DNA of 64,000 nucleotides from Chroogloeocystis siderophila 5.2 s.c.1 (GCF_001904655.1 NZ_MRCC01000003.1:186001-250000), one strand, 5' to 3'; counted from the first letter of the stretch, positions 37,599-47,609 are shown. The notes: generated by a model from the letters alone, not told the origin. Program-made: numbers and translations.

Positions 37599-38550
37599 TT
37601 AATTTGTTGCTGGCAATTTGAAAAGCAGATTCAGCGTTTGAGGCTTCTCGCCCCCTAAATCCACGCCACGTGCTACAACAGAGGACACTCCCAAGGGCGC
37701 AGTGGCTCCCCACTTGTGGGGGACTTAAAGTAGAGTGGGTTAGAAGTCTCCAATTTTGGGGTTTGGGGGCTGAATTCAGAATTTTAAATAATCAGTCATA
37801 CCTGTCAACGAGTGTTTTTCCGGCTTCTGTGTATTATGGGAGGGAAGCTAGTTAATTTGTGCTAGTCGTACGTTATTGAGAATATACTAATAGTCAATTG
37901 GCTTAAGACATAATGGAAGATCAATTCCATTGTCTTGGAAACTCCCCGATGACGGAGGACAGTGCGCCCTTGGGAGTGTCCCTCGTTAAGTGCAACTGTC
38001 TGTGAGGACGTCTCTGGACGGTTTTTTACTGATGCAACTCGCTTTGAATTCTGACCTCTGACCCCTACTTTATGTGTGAATTTACTGAACTACGCGTTTA
38101 TGTGCTTCAACAAAGTTCAGTAATGCTTCCCATTTTATTTGGAAATAAATTAGCGAAGATGATTGCAGTTGCAAGTTAAGCTTCTATAGAAAAAATCCTC
38201 CTTATGCATGAGTGCATCTACTTTTATTTTCTTCAATCTTTCTAGCTATGTATGTTTAACAATTATCTGTATTTCTGCCGTGAATTAACATTATCTACTC
38301 ACTATCATTTTTAACTTCATTAAATTTTTAACTATAGCAAGTTACAAACAAGATCAGCTAAGTAGTCTTACAGACAAGCAATATTTTTAGTTAATGTGAA
38401 CGTTATAGAGAAACGTTTCTCAATTGATTGCGTCAATATATATCAGCCTGCATCTTAATTTAAAGCAGGACGATTCCGATATCGCTGATTAGCGTCTTGT
38501 AGATCTGAATTAGAAGTTCAATTTGCCTCGCGGTTTTTGAGGAGTGAACG
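37599..38550. other. long non-coding gap with inverted repeats
   Basis: 952 bases without a convincing gene. It holds an inverted repeat pair (37683-37981), a strong stem-loop at 37905-37936 and AT-rich sequence from about 38100 to 38500. The right end carries GAGGAG at 38539-38544, the ribosome binding site of the next gene. Confidence 0.55.
37683..37981. repeat. inverted repeat pair, possible non-autonomous element
   Basis: A perfect 19-bp inverted repeat, GGACACTCCCAAGGGCGCA at 37683-37701 and its reverse complement at 37963-37981, encloses about 260 non-coding bases. A related single copy sits at 26067-26097. The enclosed part includes a further hairpin (AAGACA..ATGGAA with TTCCAT TGTCTT, 37905-37936). 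No transposase fragment is seen. Confidence 0.6.
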
Positions 38551-38922
38551 ATGAATGTATCTGAGTACACAACAAAAATTTTACTTTCTAGCTGGGTAGG
38601 AATTGACCAAGCAATTGCTGCCAATAGCCCTAGCCAACCGTTACAACAACCTGGCGGTACGTCTAAGTTTGATATTTTGCAACCGCTACGTCAATGGGTT
38701 AATACGATCAACGTTGGCGATCGCAAATTTGCTCACCGTTTGTGTCAATTGATTCCTGCACAGTGTCCTTTTGAGCGTGATTTAAAACTTTTTGGTCGCA
38801 CACTTCACATTCCGCCAATGTGTAAGCTAAATCCACTTTATGAAGAAGTTGTGGGTTTGCGCTTTCGGGCGTTGTGCTACTTAGCTGACGAGTGTGGCGA
38901 AGATATCACAGCTTATTGTTAA
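38551..38922 (+). CDS. Mo-dependent nitrogenase C-terminal-domain-like protein
   Basis: 123-residue protein whose residues ~40-120 match the cyanobacterial family named after the C-terminus of Mo-dependent nitrogenase (Mo-nitro_C). Typical segments are HRLCQLIPAQCPFERD and CKLNPLYEEVVGLRFRAL, ending in CYLADECGED. Conserved Cys residues (about 66, 72, 91, 110, 116, 123) suggest metal or disulfide chemistry. The family occurs in non-fixing cyanobacteria too, so it is not evidence for nitrogen fixation. Well-formed GAGGAG ribosome binding site. Function unknown. Confidence 0.82.
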   Translation: MNVSEYTTKILLSSWVGIDQAIAANSPSQPLQQPGGTSKFDILQPLRQWVNTINVGDRKFAHRLCQLIPAQCPFERDLKLFGRTLHIPPMCKLNPLYEEVVGLRFRALCYLADECGEDITAYC

Positions 38923-39405
38923 ATAGTCGAGTTCTAGCTTGGTAAAACAGTCCTGACATTACGGCTTCTAGTAGCTAAGCCGATGATTGACTTTCTCAAT
39001 TTCGAGCGTGAAACTTCTTCATCCCTGACCTTTTTTACTCTTTCTTAATTTACAGCGTCCAAAAACTTAATTTTGTAGACTCACTGGGCTTATTCGTTGA
39101 TTTCAGTGAGTTTTTTATCGTTAATAGCAGATCTACTCACTAGGAAATATACGACTTCTATTTTTTTTATGACTTACGCAATCTTAGCGTTTTAATTCAG
39201 AACCAAGACTTGGGGGGCTTCCCCCCATTCCCCCCATCGGGGGACGCAACCGTCCCCCAAACCCCCTCCAAAAACGGCTACTCATAAAGTAGCGATTGTT
39301 TGGGGTAGCTGTTGCGTAAGTCCTGTTTTTCTAACAAGTGATTATGCGATCACTGTAATGCATTATGGCACGATGGAGACTGCCCTCATAATTATTTAGG
39401 AATCC
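38923..39405. other. intergenic gap containing a MITE-like element
   Basis: 483 bases between two plus-strand genes. The left part (38923-39170) shows a possible terminator-like CTCACTGGGC/TTCAGTGAG pair near 39081-39110 followed by TTTTTTATC. The remainder is the element at 39171-39322 and the upstream region of the aldo/keto reductase gene. Confidence 0.55.
39171..39322. mobile_element. MITE-like element with GACTTACGCAA termini
   Basis: 152 non-coding bases bounded by perfect 11-bp terminal inverted repeats, GACTTACGCAA at 39171-39181 and TTGCGTAAGTC at 39312-39322. The interior is rich in runs of C and G (CCCCCCATCGGGGGACG and GTCCCCC), able to form a stable hairpin. Similar GACTTACGCAA ends are familiar from cyanobacterial IS-derived elements; the parent transposase is not in the window. 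No clear target duplication is visible in the T-rich flanks. Confidence 0.7.
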
Positions 39406-39411
39406 TTGATT

Positions 39412-40434
39412 GTGACTATTTTACCGACATCGAGCAGACTGCAATTGACTGAAGATTTAAATATTTGCCGCATTTTGAATGGGATGTGGCAAGTTTCTGG
39501 CGCGCATGGGCGAATTAACCCTCAAGTTGCGATTCAGAATATGTTCGAGTATAAAGATGCAGGCTTCACGACTTGGGATTTAGCAGATCATTACGGTCCT
39601 GCTGAAGATTTTATCGGTGAGTTTCGGCGACAGCTTGCAGCTAAATACGGCAAAGCTGCGTTATCTGAAATACAGGCTTTTACGAAATGGGTTCCTAGAC
39701 CTGGTAGAATGACAAAAAAAATCGTCGCCGAAAACATTGATATCTCGCGTCGCCGGATGGATACCGAAACGTTAGACCTTTTGCAATTTCATTGGTGGGA
39801 ATACCGCGATCGCAGCTATCTAGACGCGCTAAAGTACATGACAGAACTTCAGGGAGAAGGCAAGATTAAGCACCTAGCTCTCACAAACTTTGATACCGAA
39901 CATCTAGAGATAATCATTCAAAACGGTATCAATATCATATCAAATCAAGTGCAATATTCTTTGATTGACCGTCGTCCTCAAGTGTGTATGAGTTCGTATT
40001 GCCAGCAGCATCATGTACAACTATTTGCTTATGGTTCGCTCTGCGGCGGTTTTTTGTCGGAAAGATATTTAGGTAAATCAGAACCACGCGGCGGTGAACT
40101 CAATACCGTCAGTTTGCGAAAGTACAAAAATATGATTGATGCTTGGGGTGGATGGCAATTATTTCAAGATTTACTCACAACACTAAAGTCGATTGCAGAA
40201 AAACACGCTGTCAGCATCCCAAATATCGCAGTTCGTTATGTTTTAGAACAGCCTGCCGTCGCTGGTGTCATTGTTGGCGCACGACTGAGCATTTCTCAGC
40301 ATATCGAGGATAATGCTGCTGTTTTTGGTTTTGCGTTGGATACAACCGATTATCAACAAATCGAGACAATTCTCGCGAAGTCACGCAACCTTTACCAACT
40401 TATCGGTGACTGCGGCGACGAATACCGCCGCTAA
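39412..40434 (+). CDS. aldo/keto reductase
   Basis: 340-residue NADPH-dependent oxidoreductase with the TIM-barrel AKR fold. Tetrad residues are visible in WDLADHYGPAED (Asp, Tyr), FTKWVP (Lys) and LQFHWWEY (His). C-terminal cofactor-binding segments follow (AGVIVGARLSISQHIEDN). A GTG start at 39412 is chosen; a TTG two codons upstream is closer to the AGGA box and cannot be excluded. ADHYG replaces the more usual AxxYG spacing only slightly. Substrate unknown; cytoplasmic. Confidence 0.88.
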   Translation: MTILPTSSRLQLTEDLNICRILNGMWQVSGAHGRINPQVAIQNMFEYKDAGFTTWDLADHYGPAEDFIGEFRRQLAAKYGKAALSEIQAFTKWVPRPGRMTKKIVAENIDISRRRMDTETLDLLQFHWWEYRDRSYLDALKYMTELQGEGKIKHLALTNFDTEHLEIIIQNGINIISNQVQYSLIDRRPQVCMSSYCQQHHVQLFAYGSLCGGFLSERYLGKSEPRGGELNTVSLRKYKNMIDAWGGWQLFQDLLTTLKSIAEKHAVSIPNIAVRYVLEQPAVAGVIVGARLSISQHIEDNAAVFGFALDTTDYQQIETILAKSRNLYQLIGDCGDEYRR

Positions 40435-40628
40435 AGGCGAAAAATAAAAGCAAGACAATAATTCTAGCGCACAAAAAATAAATTTCATCTGACATAGGAC
40501 AGATTTTTTTCAAAAAAGTTGCCACAAATCTGAAATAATCAGTTATATTTGACGACAAAATTTAACATTCAAGGCAAGGCTAAGCCCTAGGCTTGTCGAG
40601 TCAGGTGTTTATTTAAGGAGATGCGGTA

Positions 40629-41492
40629 ATGATGTATTTTTACCATCAGCCCTCAAAGAAAACTCAATCTACCTGCGACAACTGGACAAAGTATCACAAA
40701 GTTGCTGCGAATGTAAGCCGGATTGTGACATTAGCTGCATTAGTTGGACTAGGAGGGGAGGTTTTAGGAAATTTTCAAGCGATCGCACAAACAACACAAC
40801 CGATTTCAACGACGCAAGTTACACCAGCGCGCATGAATCTTAAAGTTAATCGGCAGCCGCAGGAAAGCTACGAAAGTTTGATGAATCGGGCAGAAACTGT
40901 CGCCGTGACTGCGGTGAAACAACGCTTTAGTCAGGATCGACATACACCCGCAATATCAGTCATGATTGTTGCAGATAGTTACGGTGCGATCGCGCCTGTT
41001 TTGTCTCTAGAAATTAGCCGTAACGAATGGCAGTACAGTAAAGCAGAAACGAAAGACCAAATGAAATACTTCTCAACCGCAAAAATGCTGTTGGGATTTG
41101 ATAGCGTTCCAGGAAACACAAATCAGCCGCAAACGACGACTACGGCGACTCCTGAAATCACGCCAGAAATGGAGCAAATAGATCGGTTCATTCGCGAGTC
41201 TGATAATAAACCAGCACAAACAATAGAAGAAATGCCTGAAGATGCAGGAATCGAAGCACCCGCGATCGTACCTGTAGAAACACCAACTCCTGAATTACCC
41301 ACACTCATCCCTGGTGACGCTCCTGTTCCAGAGACAAGTAATAATACTACTCCGAATATAGTTCCAGTCAATAGCACAACAGATCCAAGTACCACACTGC
41401 AACCTAATAATCTAAATCCGAATGTGCCAACTTCACCAATACCAACAAATGATGCTTCGTTGGGGAATATTCCGGAAGTTAACCAAAACTAA
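40629..41492 (+). CDS. exported protein with Pro/Thr-rich tail, unknown function
   Basis: 287-residue protein. A charged N-terminus and a hydrophobic segment (about 30-53, ending AIAQ) form a long signal peptide. Residues ~70-160 are a small conserved-looking globular region (ESLMNRAETVAVTAVKQRF, then ISVMIVADSYGAIAPVLSLEISRNEW). The C-terminal ~125 residues are disordered, rich in Pro, Thr, Asn and Glu with repeated VP.ET.TPELP-type phrases. This layout suggests a periplasmic or cell-wall-spanning protein. A strong AAGGAG precedes the start. No enzyme motif seen. Confidence 0.7.
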   Translation: MMYFYHQPSKKTQSTCDNWTKYHKVAANVSRIVTLAALVGLGGEVLGNFQAIAQTTQPISTTQVTPARMNLKVNRQPQESYESLMNRAETVAVTAVKQRFSQDRHTPAISVMIVADSYGAIAPVLSLEISRNEWQYSKAETKDQMKYFSTAKMLLGFDSVPGNTNQPQTTTTATPEITPEMEQIDRFIRESDNKPAQTIEEMPEDAGIEAPAIVPVETPTPELPTLIPGDAPVPETSNNTTPNIVPVNSTTDPSTTLQPNNLNPNVPTSPIPTNDASLGNIPEVNQN

Positions 41493-41668
41493 CTCGTCTT
41501 GCGATGCTATTTGGTGATTGAAGTATTGAATCAAAGACAGATTATTATATCAGGGTTGCCTACTTACTTTTGTAAATTGCGTGATTTAGAGGTTTTTGCC
41601 ACAACACAACTGTGTAGTAGTATTCATGCTCTAGAATAGAAAGGTTGTGAAAAGCGGTGTAACGTATT

Positions 41669-41845
41669 ATGGCTGTTCCTAAGAAGAAGACATCTAAATC
41701 GAAACGCGACCAAAGAAGAGCAACTTGGAGACGTAAAGCAGCAGTGGAAGCACAAAAAGCGCTGTCTTTAGGCAAATCAATTTTGACTGGACGCTCTACG
41801 TTTGTCTATCCTTCCAAGGAAGAAGAAACTGAAGACGAGGAATAG
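41669..41845 (+). CDS. rpmF: 50S ribosomal protein L32
   Basis: 58-residue protein read directly from the sequence. It begins [20 protein letters not shown], the N-terminus diagnostic of bacterial L32, and ends in an acidic TEDEE tail. The zinc-binding cysteines of some L32 proteins are absent, as in other cyanobacteria (the C-minus form). The gene is short and easily missed. It lies alone, with ~175 bases upstream that could hold its promoter. Confidence 0.96.
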   Translation: MAVPKKKTSKSKRDQRRATWRRKAAVEAQKALSLGKSILTGRSTFVYPSKEEETEDEE

Positions 41846-42001
41846 ACACGCGTTGACTTGATTGTGACAAGTAGCAATAAGCGTTGTTAGGTAAATATCA
41901 AGATGATCAAAGCTTCAGCTTGAGGTTTTCTCCTGCCTATTTCAAGAGTTTTATCTCAAAATGAAGTTAAGTATATCTCACAACGTAATCTACCCAAGCA
42001 A

Positions 42002-42607
42002 ATGCTAGGAAAATTTTTTCAAAAACCAGGAGGCGAACAAAGCGATCGCGTTCCACCTGGTCAGTATTTAACAAAAGGGTTTCCCGTCTTAACCTACGGT
42101 CAAACGCCCAAAATTGACTTAGAAGAATGGCGGTTTCGGGTATGGGGTCTAGCCAAACCGGCGACGTTTACTATGTCCGATTTTATGGCACTGCCACAAC
42201 ACGAATTTACTGCGGATTTTCATTGCGTAACGCGCTGGTCTAAACTCGATGTAAAGTGGACTGGCGTCAAGGTGACAGATTTTATGCAGTTAATCGAGGT
42301 TGACCCCAAAGCAATCCATGTGATGGAACACTGCTACGGAGGTTACACCACAAATCTTCCCTTGGAAGACTTTGTTCGTGAAGAAAACTTTTTTGCGCAT
42401 ACGCTATTTGGCGAACCGCTACCCGCAGAACATGGCGGTCCATTGCGGCTGGTTGTTCCGCATCTGTATGCTTGGAAAAGCGCTAAGTGGATCAACGGTT
42501 TGGAATTTCTCGACCATGAAGAGTCGGGCTTTTGGGAACGTAACGGCTATCACCGACGCGGCGAACCCTGGGCGGAAGAACGCTATAGTGGTTTCTTTGG
42601 GTTGTAA
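42002..42607 (+). CDS. sulfite-oxidase-type molybdopterin oxidoreductase
   Basis: 201-residue protein of the sulfite oxidase/YedY molybdopterin-binding fold. Signature FHCVTRWSKLDVKWTGV near 74-90 contains the Cys that ligates Mo. HCYGGYTTNLPLEDF and PLPAEHGGPLRLVVPHLY follow. It is only the Moco-binding core, without heme or dimerisation domains and without a twin-arginine signal, so it probably acts in the cytoplasm. Substrate unknown; family members include sulfite oxidases and methionine-sulfoxide reductases. Confidence 0.9.
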   Translation: MLGKFFQKPGGEQSDRVPPGQYLTKGFPVLTYGQTPKIDLEEWRFRVWGLAKPATFTMSDFMALPQHEFTADFHCVTRWSKLDVKWTGVKVTDFMQLIEVDPKAIHVMEHCYGGYTTNLPLEDFVREENFFAHTLFGEPLPAEHGGPLRLVVPHLYAWKSAKWINGLEFLDHEESGFWERNGYHRRGEPWAEERYSGFFGL

Positions 42608-42624
42608 AGTTTCATAAGTAACAA

Positions 42625-42662
42625 TCAGGGGAAGGAGTGATGTTTTAAACACCGACCCCTGA
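42625..42662. terminator. inverted repeat between convergent genes
   Basis: Perfect 7-bp arms TCAGGGG and CCCCTGA around a loop containing a smaller GTG/CAC pair, located between the convergent stops. There is no T-run, so terminator function is only a guess. Confidence 0.35.
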
Positions 42663-42671
42663 CCTCTTCAA

Positions 42672-44048
42672 CTAGCCGATTAACCGTTTGATTAAGTCTA
42701 GTTTACCTGCATAGGGCGCATAACGCCATTTTAAATCAAGCCAAAAAGATTTCTTTAAGACGCTTTTTTCATGCGATAACGTATCAAAACTCGCCTTACC
42801 GTGGTATCTTCCGATTCCGCTATCTCCGACACCACCAAACGGTAAAGATGAAACGCCAACTTGCATTACAGTGTCGTTAATACAAACACCGCCAGAAGAA
42901 GTTTCTTGTAAAACTCGCTGTTGAATATCCTTGTTGCGCGAAAACAAGTACAACGCTAAAGGTTTTGGCTTTTCGTTGATAATGGCGATCGCTTCGCTCA
43001 AATCGCTGTATTCGATAATTGGTAAAATTGGACCAAAAATTTCTTCTTGCATCACTGGCTTTTCCAGTGAGACGCGATCAATAATCGTTGGAGCAATATA
43101 AAAGTCACGCGAATTGGTAGTTCCTCCGGTAACGATTTCTCCATCGTGTAGTAATTCGGCTAAACGTGAAAATTGTTTTTGATTGACAATTCTGGCATAG
43201 TCAGAACTCTGTTGCGGATCTTCGCCATAAAATTCTTTGATAACTTTTTGTAAGCTATCAAGCAGTTGTGGCTTGATTTGACGATTGACTAAAAGATAAT
43301 CGGGTGCAATGCACGTTTGTCCAGCGTTGATAAATTTACCCCAAGCTATTCTGCGCGCAGTATGTTCAAGATTAATATCGCTGTCTACAATGCAAGGACT
43401 TTTACCGCCTAATTCTAAAGTGACTGGTGTAAGATGTTTTGCGGCGGCTTCCATCACAATTTTACCGACGGCTGTACCACCTGTAAAAAAGATATGATCG
43501 AACTTTTCTGCTAGGAGTTGTTTACTAACATCAATACCGCCTTCTACTACCGCAATATAGGTTGGGTCAAAGTATTTCTGAACAATTTGTGAAACAACTG
43601 CTGAGGTGTTTGGCGCAATTTCAGAAGGCTTAACAATAACACAATTGCCAGCAGCGATCGCACCAATTAAAGGCGCTATGATTAACTGAAACGGGTAATT
43701 CCACGGACCAATAACTAAGACAACTCCTAATGGTTCGGGATAGATGTATCCAGTTCCAGGAAGTTGTTCGAGGGGAAGACGTACTTTCTTGGGCTTTACC
43801 CATGATTTAATATGTTTCAATGCATAATCAATTTCTCGTATAATGCTAATCTCTGTAGCATATGTTTCTAATTCTGGTTTATATAAATCTTTTTTGAGCG
43901 CCTTTACAATACTGTCTGTATTCTCTTGAATTGCTCGCTTTAGCGTTTTTAATTGTTCAATCCGAAACTCAACACTTTTTGTTTTCCCACTCTGGAAACA
44001 AATACGCTGTCTGCGGATAATGTCATTTATAGATAGTTCAGCAAGCAT
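42672..44048 (-). CDS. aldehyde dehydrogenase
   Basis: 458-residue NAD(P)-dependent aldehyde dehydrogenase of the class 3/fatty aldehyde type, oxidising aldehydes to acids. The cofactor site FTGGTAVGK is near 188-196, the general base in VTLELGGKSP near 208-217 and the nucleophilic Cys in INAGQTCIAPDY near 240-251. EEIFGPILPI near 337 is a late signature. Relatives in cyanobacteria act on fatty or apocarotenal aldehydes; the substrate here is not decided. The protein ends near a basic LIKRLIG without a membrane helix. Confidence 0.94.
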   Translation of the reverse strand: MLAELSINDIIRRQRICFQSGKTKSVEFRIEQLKTLKRAIQENTDSIVKALKKDLYKPELETYATEISIIREIDYALKHIKSWVKPKKVRLPLEQLPGTGYIYPEPLGVVLVIGPWNYPFQLIIAPLIGAIAAGNCVIVKPSEIAPNTSAVVSQIVQKYFDPTYIAVVEGGIDVSKQLLAEKFDHIFFTGGTAVGKIVMEAAAKHLTPVTLELGGKSPCIVDSDINLEHTARRIAWGKFINAGQTCIAPDYLLVNRQIKPQLLDSLQKVIKEFYGEDPQQSSDYARIVNQKQFSRLAELLHDGEIVTGGTTNSRDFYIAPTIIDRVSLEKPVMQEEIFGPILPIIEYSDLSEAIAIINEKPKPLALYLFSRNKDIQQRVLQETSSGGVCINDTVMQVGVSSLPFGGVGDSGIGRYHGKASFDTLSHEKSVLKKSFWLDLKWRYAPYAGKLDLIKRLIG

Positions 44049-44301
44049 CGATATCCTCTGACTTTAAGCTTTTTATAATCTCTTAATATTTTTATTTTAC
44101 AGGCTATTTTCAAGCCTGAACTTCTTGTTATTGATAAGCTAACTATATACTTAAGATAAATTGATTATGCTATTGATTTATGATTTCTAATTGACAAAGG
44201 GAGATTAATAGTTGTTTAAGTTAGCTGTAGCCAAGGGAACAATTTTATTATTTTAGTACCAGCTGGTATTTAAGCCAGCTAGTTAATTAGGAAGGAAATT
44301 A

Positions 44302-45411
44302 TCACTGAATGTACTGAGCAATCGGTAAGTCAACGATAAACACACTACCTTGACCAGGCGTTGATTTAACATTGATCGTACCTTGGTGAGCTTCTACAAT
44401 TCTACGTGAAAGGTAAAGTCCTAAACCGCTACCAGAACGTTTGTGGCTTCCTTGGCGAAATCTTTCAAATAAGGTCGCTTGTTCTTCTTGAGGAATACCT
44501 GTACCCGTGTCTGCAACTTCAACTGTAATGTATGCGTCTGAGTTTTCATTCTCAGACGGCTTCATCCGTACCTTTACCGAACCAGAGTCAGTAAACTTAA
44601 TGGCATTTCCGACTAAGTTTGTAAATAAACGGTGAATTTCCAAGCGATCGCCAATCACTTTCAGGTTGACTGGCGCCTCCGCCTCAAACTGTAGAGGTAG
44701 GTTTTTTTCTTGCGCCAGCGGTTCTAATTCCTTCACAACCTCGGATAGTACCTCTTGCAAATTAACCGGCACGAAGTTTAAGACTTTACGATCTGCCTCA
44801 AAACGGTACACTTCTAATAAGGTATTCACCATTTGCAATAAGTTTTGATTACTACGTGCCATGGTCGTAATCGCTTCTTTCATCGTCGGTGAAAGTTCGC
44901 CTAATGCACCTTGTTGAAACAGCATCAGCATTCTATCTGCGGCGACTAAAGGAGTACGTAAATCGTGCGTTAGGCGCGAGACAAAATCTTCGCGTTGGCG
45001 GGCTATTTGGTCGCGCTCGTCTACACTGTGTTTTAGCCGTAATAGCGATCGCACGCGTGCCAATAATTCATCAACTTCCACAGGTTTACGAATGAAATCG
45101 TCTGCACCCATGTCTAATCCTTGGGCTACACTCGGCTGATCGTACGCTGTAATCAGCAAAATTGGGATAAATGGTAGTTGATTGTTACGGCGGATGCGTT
45201 GCGTCACCTCAAAACCATCCATTCCTGGCATCATTACATCAAGGAGTACCAAGTGTGGCGGCGACTGTTCAACGAGTCTTAACGCTGTAGGACCATCCTC
45301 AGCAGTGGAGATGTTATAGCCTTCTTCTTCCAGAATAGTTTGGATCAGAAAAACATTATCTGGAGAATCGTCTACAACAAGAATATTGTCACGAGAGGGT
45401 TGGAAAGACAT
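44302..45411 (-). CDS. hybrid response regulator-histidine kinase
   Basis: 369-residue soluble signalling protein with receiver first and kinase second. Receiver: ILVVDDSPDN near 10-19, phospho-acceptor Asp in LLDVMMPGMDG near 55-65 and the conserved Lys in RKPVEVDEL near 108. Kinase: H-box FVSRLTHDLRTPL near 147-159, N-box LFTNLVGNAIKFT, G1 VADTGTGIP and G2 SGSGLGLYLSRRIVE. It has no membrane segment, so its input arrives through the receiver or a partner protein. Such orphan RR-HK proteins are common in cyanobacteria. Confidence 0.94.
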   Translation of the reverse strand: MSFQPSRDNILVVDDSPDNVFLIQTILEEEGYNISTAEDGPTALRLVEQSPPHLVLLDVMMPGMDGFEVTQRIRRNNQLPFIPILLITAYDQPSVAQGLDMGADDFIRKPVEVDELLARVRSLLRLKHSVDERDQIARQREDFVSRLTHDLRTPLVAADRMLMLFQQGALGELSPTMKEAITTMARSNQNLLQMVNTLLEVYRFEADRKVLNFVPVNLQEVLSEVVKELEPLAQEKNLPLQFEAEAPVNLKVIGDRLEIHRLFTNLVGNAIKFTDSGSVKVRMKPSENENSDAYITVEVADTGTGIPQEEQATLFERFRQGSHKRSGSGLGLYLSRRIVEAHQGTINVKSTPGQGSVFIVDLPIAQYIQ

Positions 45412-45899
45412 GGAATAGAGATGTTTATACTTAAGTTAATTTTTATTAACAGCTTGCATCTGTATTATTTTTCCTCCTAACTGCGCGCTTGACCTCCTAC
45501 CTACGAAGGATTATTTTTATACCAACTTGCTAGTAGATGATTTTGTTCAAATCCATTGATTGCTTAACTCAAGAGATTCACTACTATTCAAGTTAGTCAT
45601 CAGCAGCAAAGCCATAGTACGCTCAAACAGCAGCTACAGATAAACAAAAGGATACAGCAGCTAATACGTGCAGAGCAAACTCGAACTGATGCTAGCTGTC
45701 TAATTTAATTGCTGCAATTTAGAAATTAACTTTATCTTTCTTGAGTGAAACTCCGATATCTGTAACCATCGGCAATCATTGACCAGATAGGTAAGGCACT
45801 ATCCGTAATTCGATGTGTAGTAGATTTTTGATTAACGATTGTTCAAAAGAATAAACCTACATTCACACAAGTTGATGATTTAGGTGCAAGCCAACAAAT
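45412..45899. other. intergenic gap, nothing recognised
   Basis: 488 AT-rich bases between the kinase start and the ureC stop, both on the minus strand. No ORF, repeat or RNA gene recognised. It contains the kinase promoter region. Confidence 0.4.
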
Positions 45900-47609
45900 T
45901 TAGAAGAGAAAGTAGCGTTGTGCTAAAGGTAAAGTTGTTGCAGGTTCGCACGTGAGTAATTCACCATTTGCCTTGACTTCATAAGTTTCTGGATCGACTT
46001 CGATGTGAGGCAAAAAGTCATTTAATTTCATTTCTCTTTTGCTTAGCTGGCGAGTCCCAGACACAGCAACGATGTTTTTTTGTAAGTTAAGTTGTTGAGA
46101 GATTCCTAAGTCTTTTGCGGCTTGTGAAACAAAAGTCAGCGAAGTTGTGGCGATTGCCCCACCAAAACTTGCAAACATTGGACGCATATGTACAGGTTGT
46201 GGTGTAGGGATACTCGCGTTTGCGTCTCCCATCTGCGCATAAGCGATCGCCCCGCCTTTGATGACAATCTCCGGCTTGACACCAAAAAACGCCGGACGCC
46301 ACAAACACAAATCCGCAAGTTTCCCTTCTTCTACGGAACCGACATATTCAGAAATCCCATGCGCGATCGCGGGGTTAATCGTATATTTAGCAACATAGCG
46401 CTTGGCACGAAAGTTGTCGTTTGCTGCGGTATCTTCCGCGAGGGAACCGCGCTGTTCTTTCATTTTGTGCGCGGTTTGCCAAGTCCGAATAATCACTTCT
46501 CCGACTCTTCCCATTGCCTGTGAGTCAGAAGAAATCATGCTAAACGCACCAAGATCGTGTAATATGTCCTCTGCTGCGATTGTTTCGCGACGAATTCGCG
46601 ACTCAGCAAACGCCACATCTTCCGCAATTCCTGGATCGAGGTGATGGCATACCATCAACATATCTAAGTGTTCGTCCAGCGTATTTAGCGTATAAGGGCG
46701 TGTAGGATTGGTAGAAGAAGGTAAAACGTTGGCTTCTCCACAAACTTTGATGATATCTGGTGCATGACCGCCACCCGCACCCTCGGTATGATAAGTATGA
46801 ATCACACGGTTTTTGAAAGCGGCGATCGTATCTTCGACAAATCCGGCTTCGTTGAGTGTATCAGTGTGAATCGCGACTTGCACGTCGTATTCATCGGCAA
46901 CACTTAGGCAAACATCAATCGCGGCGGGAGTTGTTCCCCAATCCTCATGAAGTTTTAAGCCCATTGCACCTGCTTGTAATTGTTCGACAAGTCCTTGCGG
47001 CTGACTGCTATTTCCTTTCCCTAAAAAGCCTAAATTAACTGGAAAGGCATCCGCAGCTTGCAGCATTCGGTAAATATTCCACGGTCCTGGCGTGCAAGTT
47101 GTCGCATTTGTTCCTGTCGCTGGACCTGTTCCGCCGCCGATCATTGTCGTGACTCCAGAAGCGATCGCGGTTTCAATCTGTTGCGGACAAATAAAGTGAA
47201 TGTGCGCGTCAATTCCGCCAGCCGTGAGGATCATTCCTTCTGAGGCGATCGCTTCTGTACCAGGACCAATAATGATATCTACGTTGTCTTGAATGTAAGG
47301 ATTTCCCGCTTTGCCAATTTTGAAAATCTTGCCGTCTTTAATGCCAATATCAGCTTTAACGATTCCCCACCAATCGAGAATTAACGCATTTGTAATCACA
47401 ACATCGACCGCACCATCCGCATTCGCTACTGGCGATTGTCCCATACCATCGCGAATCACTTTACCACCGCCAAATTTGACTTCATCACCGTAGGTTGTCA
47501 GGTCTTGTTCGACTTCGATAATCAATTCGGTATCTGCAAGTCGCACGCGATCGCCTACTGTCGGACCAAATGTCTCAGCGTAAGCACGACGATCCATGCG
47601 ATAACTCAT
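45900..47609 (-). CDS. ureC: urease alpha subunit
   Basis: 569-residue catalytic subunit of urease, splitting urea to ammonia and CO2. Nickel ligands are present: HIHFICPQQ near 136-144, the carbamylated Lys in GLKLHEDWG near 218-226, HTDTLNE near 248 and [14 protein letters not shown] near 272-285. The mobile flap VCHHLDP and SSDSQAMGR (Asp) follow. Full length. AAGGAG lies 8 bases before the ATG. No other urease gene (ureA, ureB, ureD-G) is in this window, so ureC is separated from its partners. Confidence 0.98.
   Translation of the reverse strand: MSYRMDRRAYAETFGPTVGDRVRLADTELIIEVEQDLTTYGDEVKFGGGKVIRDGMGQSPVANADGAVDVVITNALILDWWGIVKADIGIKDGKIFKIGKAGNPYIQDNVDIIIGPGTEAIASEGMILTAGGIDAHIHFICPQQIETAIASGVTTMIGGGTGPATGTNATTCTPGPWNIYRMLQAADAFPVNLGFLGKGNSSQPQGLVEQLQAGAMGLKLHEDWGTTPAAIDVCLSVADEYDVQVAIHTDTLNEAGFVEDTIAAFKNRVIHTYHTEGAGGGHAPDIIKVCGEANVLPSSTNPTRPYTLNTLDEHLDMLMVCHHLDPGIAEDVAFAESRIRRETIAAEDILHDLGAFSMISSDSQAMGRVGEVIIRTWQTAHKMKEQRGSLAEDTAANDNFRAKRYVAKYTINPAIAHGISEYVGSVEEGKLADLCLWRPAFFGVKPEIVIKGGAIAYAQMGDANASIPTPQPVHMRPMFASFGGAIATTSLTFVSQAAKDLGISQQLNLQKNIVAVSGTRQLSKREMKLNDFLPHIEVDPETYEVKANGELLTCEPATTLPLAQRYFLF

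Noticed and set aside
38551-38922. Evidence of nitrogen fixation from the nitrogenase-named protein
   Set aside because: The family is found in cyanobacteria lacking nitrogenase and no nif gene is in the window.
39213-39290. Promoter or riboswitch in the C/G-run sequence
   Set aside because: It is better explained as the interior hairpin of the MITE-like element.
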